Shown here: one piece after another, positions 21,701 to 30,867 of the stretch
Position numbering within the stretch: position 1 is the stretch's first letter
Layout: every line of letters starts with the position of its first letter
Origin: Oscillospiraceae bacterium
GTDB lineage: Bacteria; Bacillota; Clostridia; Oscillospirales; Acutalibacteraceae
Reading direction: 5' to 3'
Assembly: GCA_009784445.1 (NCBI GenBank)
Contig: WRBQ01000004.1
Span: 1 to 64,000, forward strand
Length of the DNA stretch: 64,000 nt
Notes under the pieces: model-generated
Database searches by the model: none
Seen by the model: only the letters and a program-made list of their open reading frames with translations
Told to the model about the DNA's origin: nothing
Program-made: the position numbers and the translations under genes

Positions 21701-22397
21701 GCTACGCGTGCAATTTATCCGCGACGTGCTCGCGCAAGCGGGTGCTGCGGGCGTGGTGTTCGGCAACAGCGGCGGCAAAGACTGCGCGCTGGTGGGCATG
21801 CTGTGCAAACTTGCCTGCGACAACACCGTGGGTGTCATCATGCCATGCAACTCGGCGCGCAACTATACCAGTGACAAGAGTGATGCCCTCACCCTTGCGC
21901 AGCAGTGTGGCATTGACACCCGTGAGGTTGAGCTGAGCGACACCCGCGTGCAGTTGCTCGCCGCCATTGGTGAGCTGCCGCCCGCTGCGGTGAATAATCT
22001 TGCCCCGCGCCTGCGCATGACCACGCTTTACGCCATTGCGGCAGCGGAAAACCTGCTGGTGGCGGGCACCAGCAACCGCAGCGAGCGCCACATGGGCTAT
22101 TTCACCAAATGGGGCGACGGCACCTGCGATTTCAATCCCATCGCCGACCTCACCGTGGCAGAAGTATACGCCTGCTTGCGGCACTTAAATGCACCTGCGC
22201 AGATCATCGTCAAAGCGCCTTCGGCGGGTCTCTTTGAAGGCCAAACCGACGAAGCCGAAATGGGCGTGAGCTATGCCAGCATTGACGCCTTGCTGCTCAC
22301 CGGCAGCACCAACGAACACGATGCCGCCATCATTGACCGCGCGCACCGCGCCACTGCGCACAAACGCCAGCCGCCAGTGATGTACGAAGGAGAATAA
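21675..22397 (+). CDS. nadE: NAD(+) synthase
   Basis: VVFGNSGGKDCALVGML, GTSNRSERHMGYFTKWGDGTCDFNPIADLTVAEV. Confidence 0.9.
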   Translation: MRDWAHEVELRVQFIRDVLAQAGAAGVVFGNSGGKDCALVGMLCKLACDNTVGVIMPCNSARNYTSDKSDALTLAQQCGIDTREVELSDTRVQLLAAIGELPPAAVNNLAPRLRMTTLYAIAAAENLLVAGTSNRSERHMGYFTKWGDGTCDFNPIADLTVAEVYACLRHLNAPAQIIVKAPSAGLFEGQTDEAEMGVSYASIDALLLTGSTNEHDAAIIDRAHRATAHKRQPPVMYEGE

Positions 22398-22401
22398 AGC
22401 C

Positions 22402-23070
22402 ATGCTGCCACAACCTATGCGCGAATTGTTTTGGCGCGTGGCCTCCGGCAACATGGCAGTGGCTGAATTTGAGCAATGGGTGTATGCAAACCTCGATGAG
22501 CTTGAGCAGCGCCTTAGCCCTGATGATTACTTAGGCTTGATTTCGCTGGGCTTCAACACGCCTTATGCACGGCGCGATTTGAAGTGTCTGCTAGGCAAAT
22601 ACGTTGACTTTGCCGAGTTCGCACCCCGCGAAATGCTCGCCCTGCTGGAAAAGGCCAAGCGCAAAACACCCGAGCTACCGCAAGTTCTCATGGATTTTTA
22701 TGATTTATATTGCGATGGCTATTATTTTTTGCAAACACTGGCTTTAGATTACGGCTTAAACGTGTACAACCCACGCAGCGCGAAATCATGGGAGGCACTG
22801 AACGCCCCTGAGCAAGATGAATTATTGGGAAAATTCTACCCCGAGCTAACCACAGAAGTTGAGCGCATCATTTCGCTCATCGAAGACAAAACGATTATTC
22901 CGCTAGGCGAGCGCAAAGATGACGATTTGCCTCGCCTAAATTATCTTGGGGATACCACACAGCCTAATTTTAGCTTTGCTGGCCCCGGCGTCACCATTAG
23001 CGAATTGCCATTGCGAAAACGGGCACGTCTGCTCAAACGCATACATCGCGGTTTGCAACAAAGTGAATGA
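22402..23070 (+). CDS. Hypothetical protein
   Basis: Intact 222-aa ORF 4 bp after nadE. Confidence 0.65.
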   Translation: MLPQPMRELFWRVASGNMAVAEFEQWVYANLDELEQRLSPDDYLGLISLGFNTPYARRDLKCLLGKYVDFAEFAPREMLALLEKAKRKTPELPQVLMDFYDLYCDGYYFLQTLALDYGLNVYNPRSAKSWEALNAPEQDELLGKFYPELTTEVERIISLIEDKTIIPLGERKDDDLPRLNYLGDTTQPNFSFAGPGVTISELPLRKRARLLKRIHRGLQQSE

Positions 23071-23115
23071 ATCAGCCACTCACCGTAACAAGTGTGTGAT
23101 TTTTTATGTATGCAT

Positions 23116-23394
23116 TCACGATTCTTCGCTTTCGCCGGTGCCGTCATCTTTTTTGTTGGCTACCGGACGCAACGCGTTGCCCGCCAAGGCGCAACAACAG
23201 GCCCCTGCCTCTGCCACGGTGTTCAGCGTGTGTTGCGTGGTGTTGGGCATTGCCGCGTATAGCTGCGCGCACTCCCAGCAGCAGTGCCAATGGTCATCAT
23301 CGTGATGATGCGCGCCAGCGTTGGCCAACGCCGCGCCCGGCACCGTGCACAATAGCGCCGCTGCAGCAAATGTGGCCAAAAATCTCCCGAACAT
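23116..23394 (-). CDS. Small secreted His/Cys-rich protein
   Basis: Signal peptide MFGRFLATFAAAALLCTVPGAALA then NAGAHHHDDDHWHCCWEC...CCC; AGGAGGA RBS. Confidence 0.7.
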   Translation of the reverse strand: MFGRFLATFAAAALLCTVPGAALANAGAHHHDDDHWHCCWECAQLYAAMPNTTQHTLNTVAEAGACCCALAGNALRPVANKKDDGTGESEES

Positions 23395-23413
23395 AAGCAG
23401 TCCTCCTTTTGTA

Positions 23414-23468
23414 GTTAGTTTAAACTAACCTTTGCTTCTAGTATAGCAAATTCCAGCCTGTCTGTCAA
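23414..23468 (-). promoter_or_regulatory. Consensus promoter plus perfect palindromic operator GTTAGTTTAAACTAAC
   Basis: TTGACA (23463-23468), 17 nt, TATACT (23440-23445); palindrome 23414-23429 just downstream of -10. Confidence 0.75.
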
Positions 23469-23495
23469 GTGTTATTTGAAAAGTTATTGAAAAAA

Positions 23496-23523
23496 ATCGC
23501 CCCCGGCTCTTCCAAGGGGCGAT
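23496..23523 (-). terminator. Intrinsic terminator of the eda operon
   Basis: ATCGCCCC/GGGGCGAT stem followed on the minus strand by TTTTTT. Confidence 0.8.
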
Positions 23524-23533
23524 TATGATTGCG

Positions 23534-24178
23534 TTATGCTGTTCGTTGCGCGCTAACCAAGTCAACAGCTTCTCGACTCAAGCGGGTGATTTCCTCAAAA
23601 TCACCCGCGTCAATAAGTTCGCGGGTGCACATCCAACTGCCACCACAGGCCACGATTTTATCAAACGCGGCATAGCTGCCTAGGTTGCCCGCGTGAATGC
23701 CACCCGTGGGCATGAATCGCAAGTTAGGGTAGGGCGCCGCCACAGCCTTGATGAATGCCAGTCCACCCGCTTGCTCGGCGGGGAAGAACTTCAGCGTGGT
23801 GAGGCCCAGTGTCATGGCGGCCTCCATCTCCGTGGGCGTGATGCAACCGGGTATCACCGGCACATCTTTAGCGATGCAGTACTTCACCACCTCGGGATTA
23901 AACCCGGGGCTGACGATAAACTTCGCACCGGCCGCCAGTGCGCGGTCAACTTGCTCGGTGGCCAGCACCGTGCCCGCACCCACCAGAATATCCGGCAGCT
24001 CTGCGGCAATGCGGCGAATGCACTCCTCGCCTTGCGCCGTGCGAAACGTCACCTCCGCGCAGGGGATGCCGCCTGCTGCTAGTGCTTTGGCGAGTGGAAC
24101 GGCCTTTTCCACGTCAGTCATGGCAATCACAGGCACCACGCCAATGCTGCCGATTTGCTCTAAAACGCTCATATTCAT
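23534..24178 (-). CDS. eda: Bifunctional 4-hydroxy-2-oxoglutarate / 2-dehydro-3-deoxyphosphogluconate aldolase
   Basis: GGIPCAEVTFRTAQGEECIRRI, VGAGTVLATEQVDRALAAGAKFIVSPGFN, KFFPAEQAGG, FMPTGGI. Confidence 0.93.
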   Translation of the reverse strand: MNMSVLEQIGSIGVVPVIAMTDVEKAVPLAKALAAGGIPCAEVTFRTAQGEECIRRIAAELPDILVGAGTVLATEQVDRALAAGAKFIVSPGFNPEVVKYCIAKDVPVIPGCITPTEMEAAMTLGLTTLKFFPAEQAGGLAFIKAVAAPYPNLRFMPTGGIHAGNLGSYAAFDKIVACGGSWMCTRELIDAGDFEEITRLSREAVDLVSAQRTA

Positions 24179-24193
24179 CCTCGCTTATGTTTT

Positions 24194-24706
24194 TTATGAT
24201 TTCAACTTCTTCGCCGGATAAAACTCCGACAACAGTGCCATATAATCCGACAGCTTTTCCCAATCAGGCTGCCAAAATTCAAATGTTACGCCATCACATT
24301 TTTCGTAAATATTGTCATCAATCGTATAAGTTTTTCTGTGTTTACAGCTATCCTCACCGCAATGTCCACAACTGCCGTGAGTACCCGTAAACGCGCCTTT
24401 GATATGCGGCGGCGAACTTTCTATGTATGTACGGTGCTTATCTATGTTGCTAAAATACAACCGCAAGGCAATTTCATTATCCCTCAGATAAATCCGTGCG
24501 GGAACTTTTTTTGCCTTAACGCTCAATTTGCGATAAATCAGCATAAACCGTCCCCACACGTAGCCCTTGTAGTGACCGTTTGTTTCAAGCCCATAACCAC
24601 GTTCCAACATAGCCGCATCAAAAGCGACAATAAACGCTTTGTCATCCGCATGAACAAAGTCAAATCGGGATTCATCAAGCAGTTGTTTTATATCGTACTC
24701 TGCCAT
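24194..24706 (-). CDS. Hypothetical protein with C-terminal CGHCGEDSCKHR motif (DUF3788-like?)
   Basis: Intact 170-aa ORF. Confidence 0.55.
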   Translation of the reverse strand: MAEYDIKQLLDESRFDFVHADDKAFIVAFDAAMLERGYGLETNGHYKGYVWGRFMLIYRKLSVKAKKVPARIYLRDNEIALRLYFSNIDKHRTYIESSPPHIKGAFTGTHGSCGHCGEDSCKHRKTYTIDDNIYEKCDGVTFEFWQPDWEKLSDYMALLSEFYPAKKLKS

Positions 24707-24785
24707 GTTATAGGTCTCCTTTCCGCAATCAGTATAACAAGTTTGCAGACACCACGCCTGACTTTAGGCGAAAAGTTTTGCAAGG

Positions 24786-25874
24786 TTAACGATTCACCCT
24801 CGCTCCCGCGCCTTTCATCAGGCCTTCCACTTCTGCTTTGCGTGCCATGGAGGTATCGCCCGGGGTGGTCATGGCCAGTGCACCGTGGCACACGCCATAG
24901 TTCAGCGCTGTTTGCATGTCGCAGCCGCTGAGTAAGCCATACACCAAGCCGCTGGCAAAGCTGTCGCCGCCGCCCACGCGGTCAAGCACCTCCAGGGGAT
25001 CAAAGTTCATGCCGCGATAGACTTGCCCGTCTTTCCAAGCCATGGCACTCCAGCTGTTGATGGTCGCGCTTTGCACGCCGCGCAGCGTGGAAGCAATCAC
25101 CTTGAAGTTCGGGTAGGCTTTGGCGGCCGTGTGTAGCATGCTTTCATAACCCGCAATGTTCAGCTCATGCAAGCTACTATCCTCAATCTCAAGCCCCAAG
25201 CAGGCGGTGAAGTCTTCTTCGTTGCCCAGCATCACGTCAACATATTGCGCAATTTCGCGGTTGACTTGCTGCGCCTTGGCATGCCCGCCGTGTTCTTTCC
25301 ACAGTGACGGCCGATAGTTCAAGTCATAGCTGACCATGGTGCCGTGCTGCTTTGCAACCTTGATGGCCTCTAGCGCAACTTCGGCACTGCTTGCGCTGAG
25401 TGCGGCGAAAATTCCGCCGGTATGCAACCAGCGTGCGCCCAACTCGCCGAAGATGTGGTTCCAGTCCACATCACCGGGCTTGAGCTGCGATGCCGCCGAG
25501 TTGGCGCGGTCGCTCACGCCAAGTGCGCCGCGTACGCCAAAGCCGCGCTCGGTGAAATTCAGCCCGCAGCGCACATTGCGGCCAATGCCGTCATAGGGCA
25601 TCCACTGCACAAACTGGGTGTCTACCCCACCCTGCAGCATGAAATCCTCGATGAGATAGCCGATGTCATTGGCAGCCAGTGCCGTCACAATGGCGGTGTT
25701 CAGACCAAAGCAGCGGCGCAGCCCGCGGGCAACGTTGTATTCCCCGCCGCCTTCCCACGCGGTGAAACTGCGTGCGTTGCGAATGCGGCCCTCGCCGGGG
25801 TCCAGGCGCAGCATGACTTCACCCAGCGAAACCTGGTCAAACATGCAACTTTCTTTCGTTTTGATATTGAGCAT
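24786..25874 (-). CDS. PfkB-family sugar kinase, probable 2-dehydro-3-deoxygluconokinase
   Basis: FTAWEGGGEYNVARGLRRCFG, DRVGGGDSFASGLVYGLLSG; adjacent to eda. Confidence 0.85.
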   Translation of the reverse strand: MLNIKTKESCMFDQVSLGEVMLRLDPGEGRIRNARSFTAWEGGGEYNVARGLRRCFGLNTAIVTALAANDIGYLIEDFMLQGGVDTQFVQWMPYDGIGRNVRCGLNFTERGFGVRGALGVSDRANSAASQLKPGDVDWNHIFGELGARWLHTGGIFAALSASSAEVALEAIKVAKQHGTMVSYDLNYRPSLWKEHGGHAKAQQVNREIAQYVDVMLGNEEDFTACLGLEIEDSSLHELNIAGYESMLHTAAKAYPNFKVIASTLRGVQSATINSWSAMAWKDGQVYRGMNFDPLEVLDRVGGGDSFASGLVYGLLSGCDMQTALNYGVCHGALAMTTPGDTSMARKAEVEGLMKGAGARVNR

Positions 25875-25938
25875 TGCGTTGTTCCTCTCTTTGTGCTATA
25901 ATATACTTAGAGTATATCATTTTTTGCGGGGGATTGCA

Positions 25939-27246
25939 ATGGCTAAACACGAAAAATTTAACTTTCGCAGCGCGGACGAGCTTCGCGCGAAAGCTGCCGC
26001 GCTAGGCTGCAACATTGCGCTGAGCGAAGACACAACAGTTTTAGGCAAGCCGGTTAAAATCGCTGGCAAAACCGCGCCAAACGCCATGGCTGTGCTGCCC
26101 ATGGAGGGCTGCGACTGCCTGCCCTGCGGCGGCGTGAGCGAACTGTTCGCACGGCGCTACCTGCGATTTGCAGCAGGAGGAGCCGGTCTGCTTTGGTGGG
26201 AGGCTTGCGCCGTGCTACACGAAGCCCGCGCCAATCCCCTGCAAATGATGCTGACCGACAGCAATGCAAGTGCACTGGCCAAGCTGCTTGAGCAGACCAA
26301 CAAAGCCGCACCCGCTCGCCCGGTGAACATTCTGCAGCTTACGCATTCGGGGCGCTATAGCCGACATACCGGGCACAAATTCACGCCAATTCTTGCGCAA
26401 CATGATCCCCTGCTGGACCCCCGCGTGGGCGCAACTGAGCACACACCCTTGGCCAGCGATACTTATCTCGAAAGCCTGCCTGAGTATTACATCAAAGCCG
26501 CCAAGCTTGCGCAAAAATGCGGCTTTGATGGCGTGGACATCAAGGCCTGCCATCGTTATTTGATTAGCGAACTGTTGGCCGCGCACAATCGCCCGGGAAA
26601 ATACGGCGGCAGCTTTGACAACCGCACACGGCTGCTGTGTGAGATTATCGCCGAGGTGCGCAAACACACCAGCCCCGGCTTCATCATCGCCTGCCGCTTC
26701 AACGCAACCGACGCACATCCCAACGGCTTTGATAAACCCGTGGCACTCACCGAACTGCTGGTGCAATGCGGCGTGCAGCTGCTGGGCGTGTCGGCGGGAA
26801 ATCCCTATTACACCAACCCGCAAATGCTGCGCCCGTTCGACCAACCCGGCCCCAGTGTTCCCCTGCCCCACGAGCATCCTCTGGAAAACACGGCGCGGCT
26901 GTTTGAACTCACTGCGCAAGTGCAAGCTGCGGCGGGTGATATCCCCGTGATGGGTGCAGGCTACAGCTGGCTGCGGCAGTTTGCGCCACAGGTGGCCGCA
27001 GCGAATCTATCACGCGGGCAAAGCAAATTCATGGGTCTAGGGCGGCAGAGTTTCGCCTATCCCGATGCCCCGCTGGATATCCTAGCAAGCGGCATGAATC
27101 CCCAAAAATGCTGCACCGCTTGCTCCAAATGCACACAAATGATGCGTGATCACACCCATGCAGGCTGCGTGATACGCGACAGCCGAGTATACGCGCCAAT
27201 CTATAAACAAGGGAGGGCGGACGCATGCGCAAGACAGCAATCGTAA
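25939..27246 (+). CDS. NADH:flavin oxidoreductase (Old Yellow Enzyme) with C-terminal 4Fe-4S-type Cys motif
   Basis: LTHSGRYSRH, GFDGVDIKACHRYLISELLAAHNRPGKYGGSFDNRTRLL; C-x2-C-x2-C-x11-C (CTACSKCTQMMRDHTHAGC). Confidence 0.9.
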   Translation: MAKHEKFNFRSADELRAKAAALGCNIALSEDTTVLGKPVKIAGKTAPNAMAVLPMEGCDCLPCGGVSELFARRYLRFAAGGAGLLWWEACAVLHEARANPLQMMLTDSNASALAKLLEQTNKAAPARPVNILQLTHSGRYSRHTGHKFTPILAQHDPLLDPRVGATEHTPLASDTYLESLPEYYIKAAKLAQKCGFDGVDIKACHRYLISELLAAHNRPGKYGGSFDNRTRLLCEIIAEVRKHTSPGFIIACRFNATDAHPNGFDKPVALTELLVQCGVQLLGVSAGNPYYTNPQMLRPFDQPGPSVPLPHEHPLENTARLFELTAQVQAAAGDIPVMGAGYSWLRQFAPQVAAANLSRGQSKFMGLGRQSFAYPDAPLDILASGMNPQKCCTACSKCTQMMRDHTHAGCVIRDSRVYAPIYKQGRADACARQQS

Positions 27247-27956
27247 CCGGAGCGGCCCGCGGCATTGGCTTTGCCATTGCAAAAGAGCTGGAGAATCAGG
27301 GCTATTGCATTGTGAATTTTGATTTACAGGGCAATGATGAAGAAGCTTGGTTGCAGGTACAAGGTTCAATCGCCAGTGCCGAAGATAGACAGCGCTGCCT
27401 AGACCTGACACTGACCAAGTTTGGCAGAGTAGACGTGCTGGTGAACAACGCCGGCGTTGCGCCAAACGTGCGCACCGACCTGCTTGACATGCCCGAAGAA
27501 AGCTTTGACCGGGTGCTGGGCATCAACTGCAAGGGCACGTTTTTCATGAGCCAGCTCATCGCCAAGCAGATGATCGTGCAGGACTGCACTGGCAAAAAAC
27601 GCGGCACTATCATTAACATATCATCTTGTTCAGCCGAAGTTGCTTCCGTCAACCGCGGGGAATATTACATCTCCAAGGCAGGCACGGCCATGACTACGAA
27701 GCTCTTTGCCGCGCGGCTGGCCGAAGAAGGCATTTATGTGCACGAGATTCGCCCGGGCATCATCGCCACGGACATGACCAGCGGCGTGCGTGAGAAATAC
27801 GACAACATGATTGCAGTAGGAGTGTTCCCCATCGCTCGCTGGGGCACGCCCGAAGATGTCGCCCAAGCTGTGGTAGCCTTTTGCAGCAACGCGTTTTTAT
27901 ACACTACCGGCAACCACATCGACGTGGACGGCGGATTTCACATCAGGAGGCTTTAG
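27225..27956 (+). CDS. Short-chain dehydrogenase/reductase
   Basis: TGAARGIG, NNAG, S...YYISKAG catalytic motif, C-terminal GNHIDVDGGF. Confidence 0.92.
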   Translation: MRKTAIVTGAARGIGFAIAKELENQGYCIVNFDLQGNDEEAWLQVQGSIASAEDRQRCLDLTLTKFGRVDVLVNNAGVAPNVRTDLLDMPEESFDRVLGINCKGTFFMSQLIAKQMIVQDCTGKKRGTIINISSCSAEVASVNRGEYYISKAGTAMTTKLFAARLAEEGIYVHEIRPGIIATDMTSGVREKYDNMIAVGVFPIARWGTPEDVAQAVVAFCSNAFLYTTGNHIDVDGGFHIRRL

Positions 27957-29783
27957 ATGAAAATTGGCAACTACGACATCCCAGTTTATGAATATAACAC
28001 TGTGGTGGTGGGCACCGGTGCCGCGGGCTACAACGCCGCCGACCGCCTGCACCAATACGGTCAAACCGACATCGCTATCGTCACCGAGGGCGTCAACTGC
28101 GGCATTTCGCGCAACACCGGCAGCGATAAGCAAACGTATTACAAGCTCACCCTTTCCGGCGGCGAGCCGGATAGCGTGGGTGAAATGGCCAAAACGCTCT
28201 TTGATGGCCAGTGTGTGGACGGCGACCACGCGCTGTGCGAAGCCGCGCTGTCGGCACAAAACTTTCTGCGCCTAGTGGAGCTTGGCGTGCCCTTTCCGCG
28301 CAATGCCTATGGTGAATACATCGGCTATAAAACCGACCACGACCCTCGCCGCCGCGCCACCAGCGTGGGGCCCTACACCTCCAAGCTCATGACCGAAGCG
28401 CTGCAACAGGCCGTGGCACAAAAGAACATCCCTGTGTTTGATCACATGCAAGTGGTGAAATTCCTAGTGCATGATAATCGCGTGCTGGGCTTGCTTTGCT
28501 GGGTGCTTGATAAACAAGCATTCGCGGCGTTTAGCTGCAAGAATGTGATCTGTGCCACCGGTGCACCTGCGGGCATGTATCACAACAGCGTGTTTCCACT
28601 GGGCGTGTGGGGCGCCACCGGCGCAGCATTCGAGGCAGGTGTAAAGGGCAAGAACTTGACAGAGTGGCAGTTTGGCTTGGCTTCTGTCGCACCAAGGTGG
28701 AATGTGTCGGGCACTTATATGCAAGTGCTGCCCAAGTTCATTTCCACCGACGAAAACGGCAACGACACCCGCGAGCTGCCGCTTGACCTAGGCATGGTGT
28801 TCCTCAAAGGCTACCAATGGCCATTCGATGTGCGCAAGATTGACGGCTCGTCGGCCATTGATATTATCGTGCACGAAGAAACCTGCCGCGGCCGCCGCGT
28901 ATTCCTAGATTTTCGCGAAAACCCCGGTAATCAACCTGTGGATTTCGCCGCGCTGCCCAACGAAGCCCGTGAATATTTAGAAAAAGCGGGTGCCTGTTTT
29001 GGCACTCCGCTCGAAAGATTATTGCACATGAACGCCCCCGCCGTGGAATTTTACCGCGACAAAGGCGTAGACTTGGCCGCCGAGCCGCTTGAAATCGCCC
29101 TGTGCGCGCAGCACAACAACGGCGGGCTTGCCGTTGACCACTGGTGGCAAACGAACATCGAAGGCTTTTTTGCCGCAGGCGAGGCCGCCGCCAGCCATGG
29201 GGTATACCGCCCCGGCGGCAGTGCGCTCAATGCTGGGCAAACGGGCTCGGCACGCGCCGCTATGTATATCGCGGCCAAGTGCCAAGGCAACCCGCAGGCA
29301 GATTTCGCTCAACTGACACAGACGCAAATTGCGCAGGCCGTTGCCATCGCAGAGGCCTCCGCTGGCGAAAACACCGTTGATGCGCTGTTGCATGCCACTG
29401 CCACCACCATGAGTGCATGCGGCGGCGCCATTCGTCACGGCGAGCAAATGGCACAAGCCATGGCACAGGTGCAACAGCAGCTGGCCAACTTCACTGCCCA
29501 AGGTGATGTTTCGAGGGTGTTTCGCTACCGCGATGTGCTCATTTGCCAGCTGATGTATCTCAGCGCAATGTTAAACTACATTGCGCAAGGCGGCACCAGC
29601 CGCGGCAGCGCACTTTATACGGATGAATCCGGCAGCGGCACAGCCGGCAGCATGCTGCAAGAAGCCGCTTATTCAAACGGGCAGTGCCGCTACAGCTGGC
29701 GGCCAGTGCGGCCCATTCCGCAAGACGACGACTTTTTTGAAAACGTGTGGCGTAGCTTCCGCGAAACGGGAAATATCGTATAG
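27957..29783 (+). CDS. FAD-binding protein, fumarate reductase/succinate dehydrogenase flavoprotein-like
   Basis: VVVGTGAAGYNAADRL, ALCAQHNNGGLAVDHWWQTNIEGFFAAGEAAASHGVYRPGGSALNAGQTGS. Confidence 0.88.
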   Translation: MKIGNYDIPVYEYNTVVVGTGAAGYNAADRLHQYGQTDIAIVTEGVNCGISRNTGSDKQTYYKLTLSGGEPDSVGEMAKTLFDGQCVDGDHALCEAALSAQNFLRLVELGVPFPRNAYGEYIGYKTDHDPRRRATSVGPYTSKLMTEALQQAVAQKNIPVFDHMQVVKFLVHDNRVLGLLCWVLDKQAFAAFSCKNVICATGAPAGMYHNSVFPLGVWGATGAAFEAGVKGKNLTEWQFGLASVAPRWNVSGTYMQVLPKFISTDENGNDTRELPLDLGMVFLKGYQWPFDVRKIDGSSAIDIIVHEETCRGRRVFLDFRENPGNQPVDFAALPNEAREYLEKAGACFGTPLERLLHMNAPAVEFYRDKGVDLAAEPLEIALCAQHNNGGLAVDHWWQTNIEGFFAAGEAAASHGVYRPGGSALNAGQTGSARAAMYIAAKCQGNPQADFAQLTQTQIAQAVAIAEASAGENTVDALLHATATTMSACGGAIRHGEQMAQAMAQVQQQLANFTAQGDVSRVFRYRDVLICQLMYLSAMLNYIAQGGTSRGSALYTDESGSGTAGSMLQEAAYSNGQCRYSWRPVRPIPQDDDFFENVWRSFRETGNIV

Positions 29784-29790
29784 ATGCAGT

Positions 29791-30807
29791 TCAGCCACCC
29801 AACTCTGCATGCGTTTGGTTGCTAGCCATGAAGAAAGAAATAACCGTATTTGCACGGTTATTTCCCAGCGCACCGCTGGTATACCGTGGATAGACATCAA
29901 GGTTTGCACCGGTGCCGCCACCCGAGCGGCGAATGGCAATAGCACTTGCGGCAATGTTGCCATTGAGCAGTTGTGCATTCCAAAACGTGCAATTGGTGTG
30001 TACACCCAATGTGCCCGCTGCACCAAACACACCATTAACGCTGTTTGACCATGTTTCTGTCATACTTGCACCGCCGGTGAGCCCAACCACAGAAAACCGC
30101 ATGCCAAGCCGACCGGTTTGCGGGCAACTCTCAACGCCACCACTAAGAAGAGCCGCAACCGTAGCTCTAAGCTGCATGATGTCTATATTTAATTCATCAA
30201 GCATGGCTAGCAGCCACTGCACACTCACATTTGCGTTGGTGGCATTGCCAACATTATCTTGCATGATGAGATTTCCCGGCACTGGGGGAGTGATTTTATC
30301 CATCTTACCTGTAATATCGGTTGAATACGTGATATCGTAACCCCAAGTGATATTTCCACTGCCGTCAATGTTCATGATGATATAGCGCGTGCTAACACCG
30401 CCCTGTATCTCGTCATGCCGAACCGTAATAAAATCGTTCAATGATACCGAGCCCGTAAATTGCGCAACATTGTGAGGCACAGTCGTATTGCCCGGCACTT
30501 GCGCTACAGCAAAGTTGTCAAACGCACCAACATAAAATCCAAGGTTGCCAATGCCATCAATACGCGTATTGAGCGCATTCACTTGCATCTGTCGTGCAAC
30601 TGCTTCACCTGTGATTGCATCTTCAATTTGCGTCAGCGGCACGCCGCTGTCCATGATTCCATTGCCGCTGCCCACCACAACGTGGTCCAGCGTAATGACA
30701 ACACCCTCACCGTTTGCGCCGGGCGGTCCCTGCGGGCCGGTTGGCCCAGTTGAACAAACACAACTGCCACAGCAATTGCGCGAAATATTGAAGTTGGGGT
30801 AGCTCAT
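29791..30807 (-). CDS. Surface protein with short collagen-like segment and N-terminal Cys cluster
   Basis: MSYPNFNISRNCCGSCVCSTGPTGPQGPPGANGEG...; start 30807 after AAGGAG. Confidence 0.7.
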   Translation of the reverse strand: MSYPNFNISRNCCGSCVCSTGPTGPQGPPGANGEGVVITLDHVVVGSGNGIMDSGVPLTQIEDAITGEAVARQMQVNALNTRIDGIGNLGFYVGAFDNFAVAQVPGNTTVPHNVAQFTGSVSLNDFITVRHDEIQGGVSTRYIIMNIDGSGNITWGYDITYSTDITGKMDKITPPVPGNLIMQDNVGNATNANVSVQWLLAMLDELNIDIMQLRATVAALLSGGVESCPQTGRLGMRFSVVGLTGGASMTETWSNSVNGVFGAAGTLGVHTNCTFWNAQLLNGNIAASAIAIRRSGGGTGANLDVYPRYTSGALGNNRANTVISFFMASNQTHAELGG

Positions 30808-30867
30808 CGCATGCATCTCCTTGCAAAAAAGCAATATCGTTGCATACTATGCGCTCCACAGCTTACA

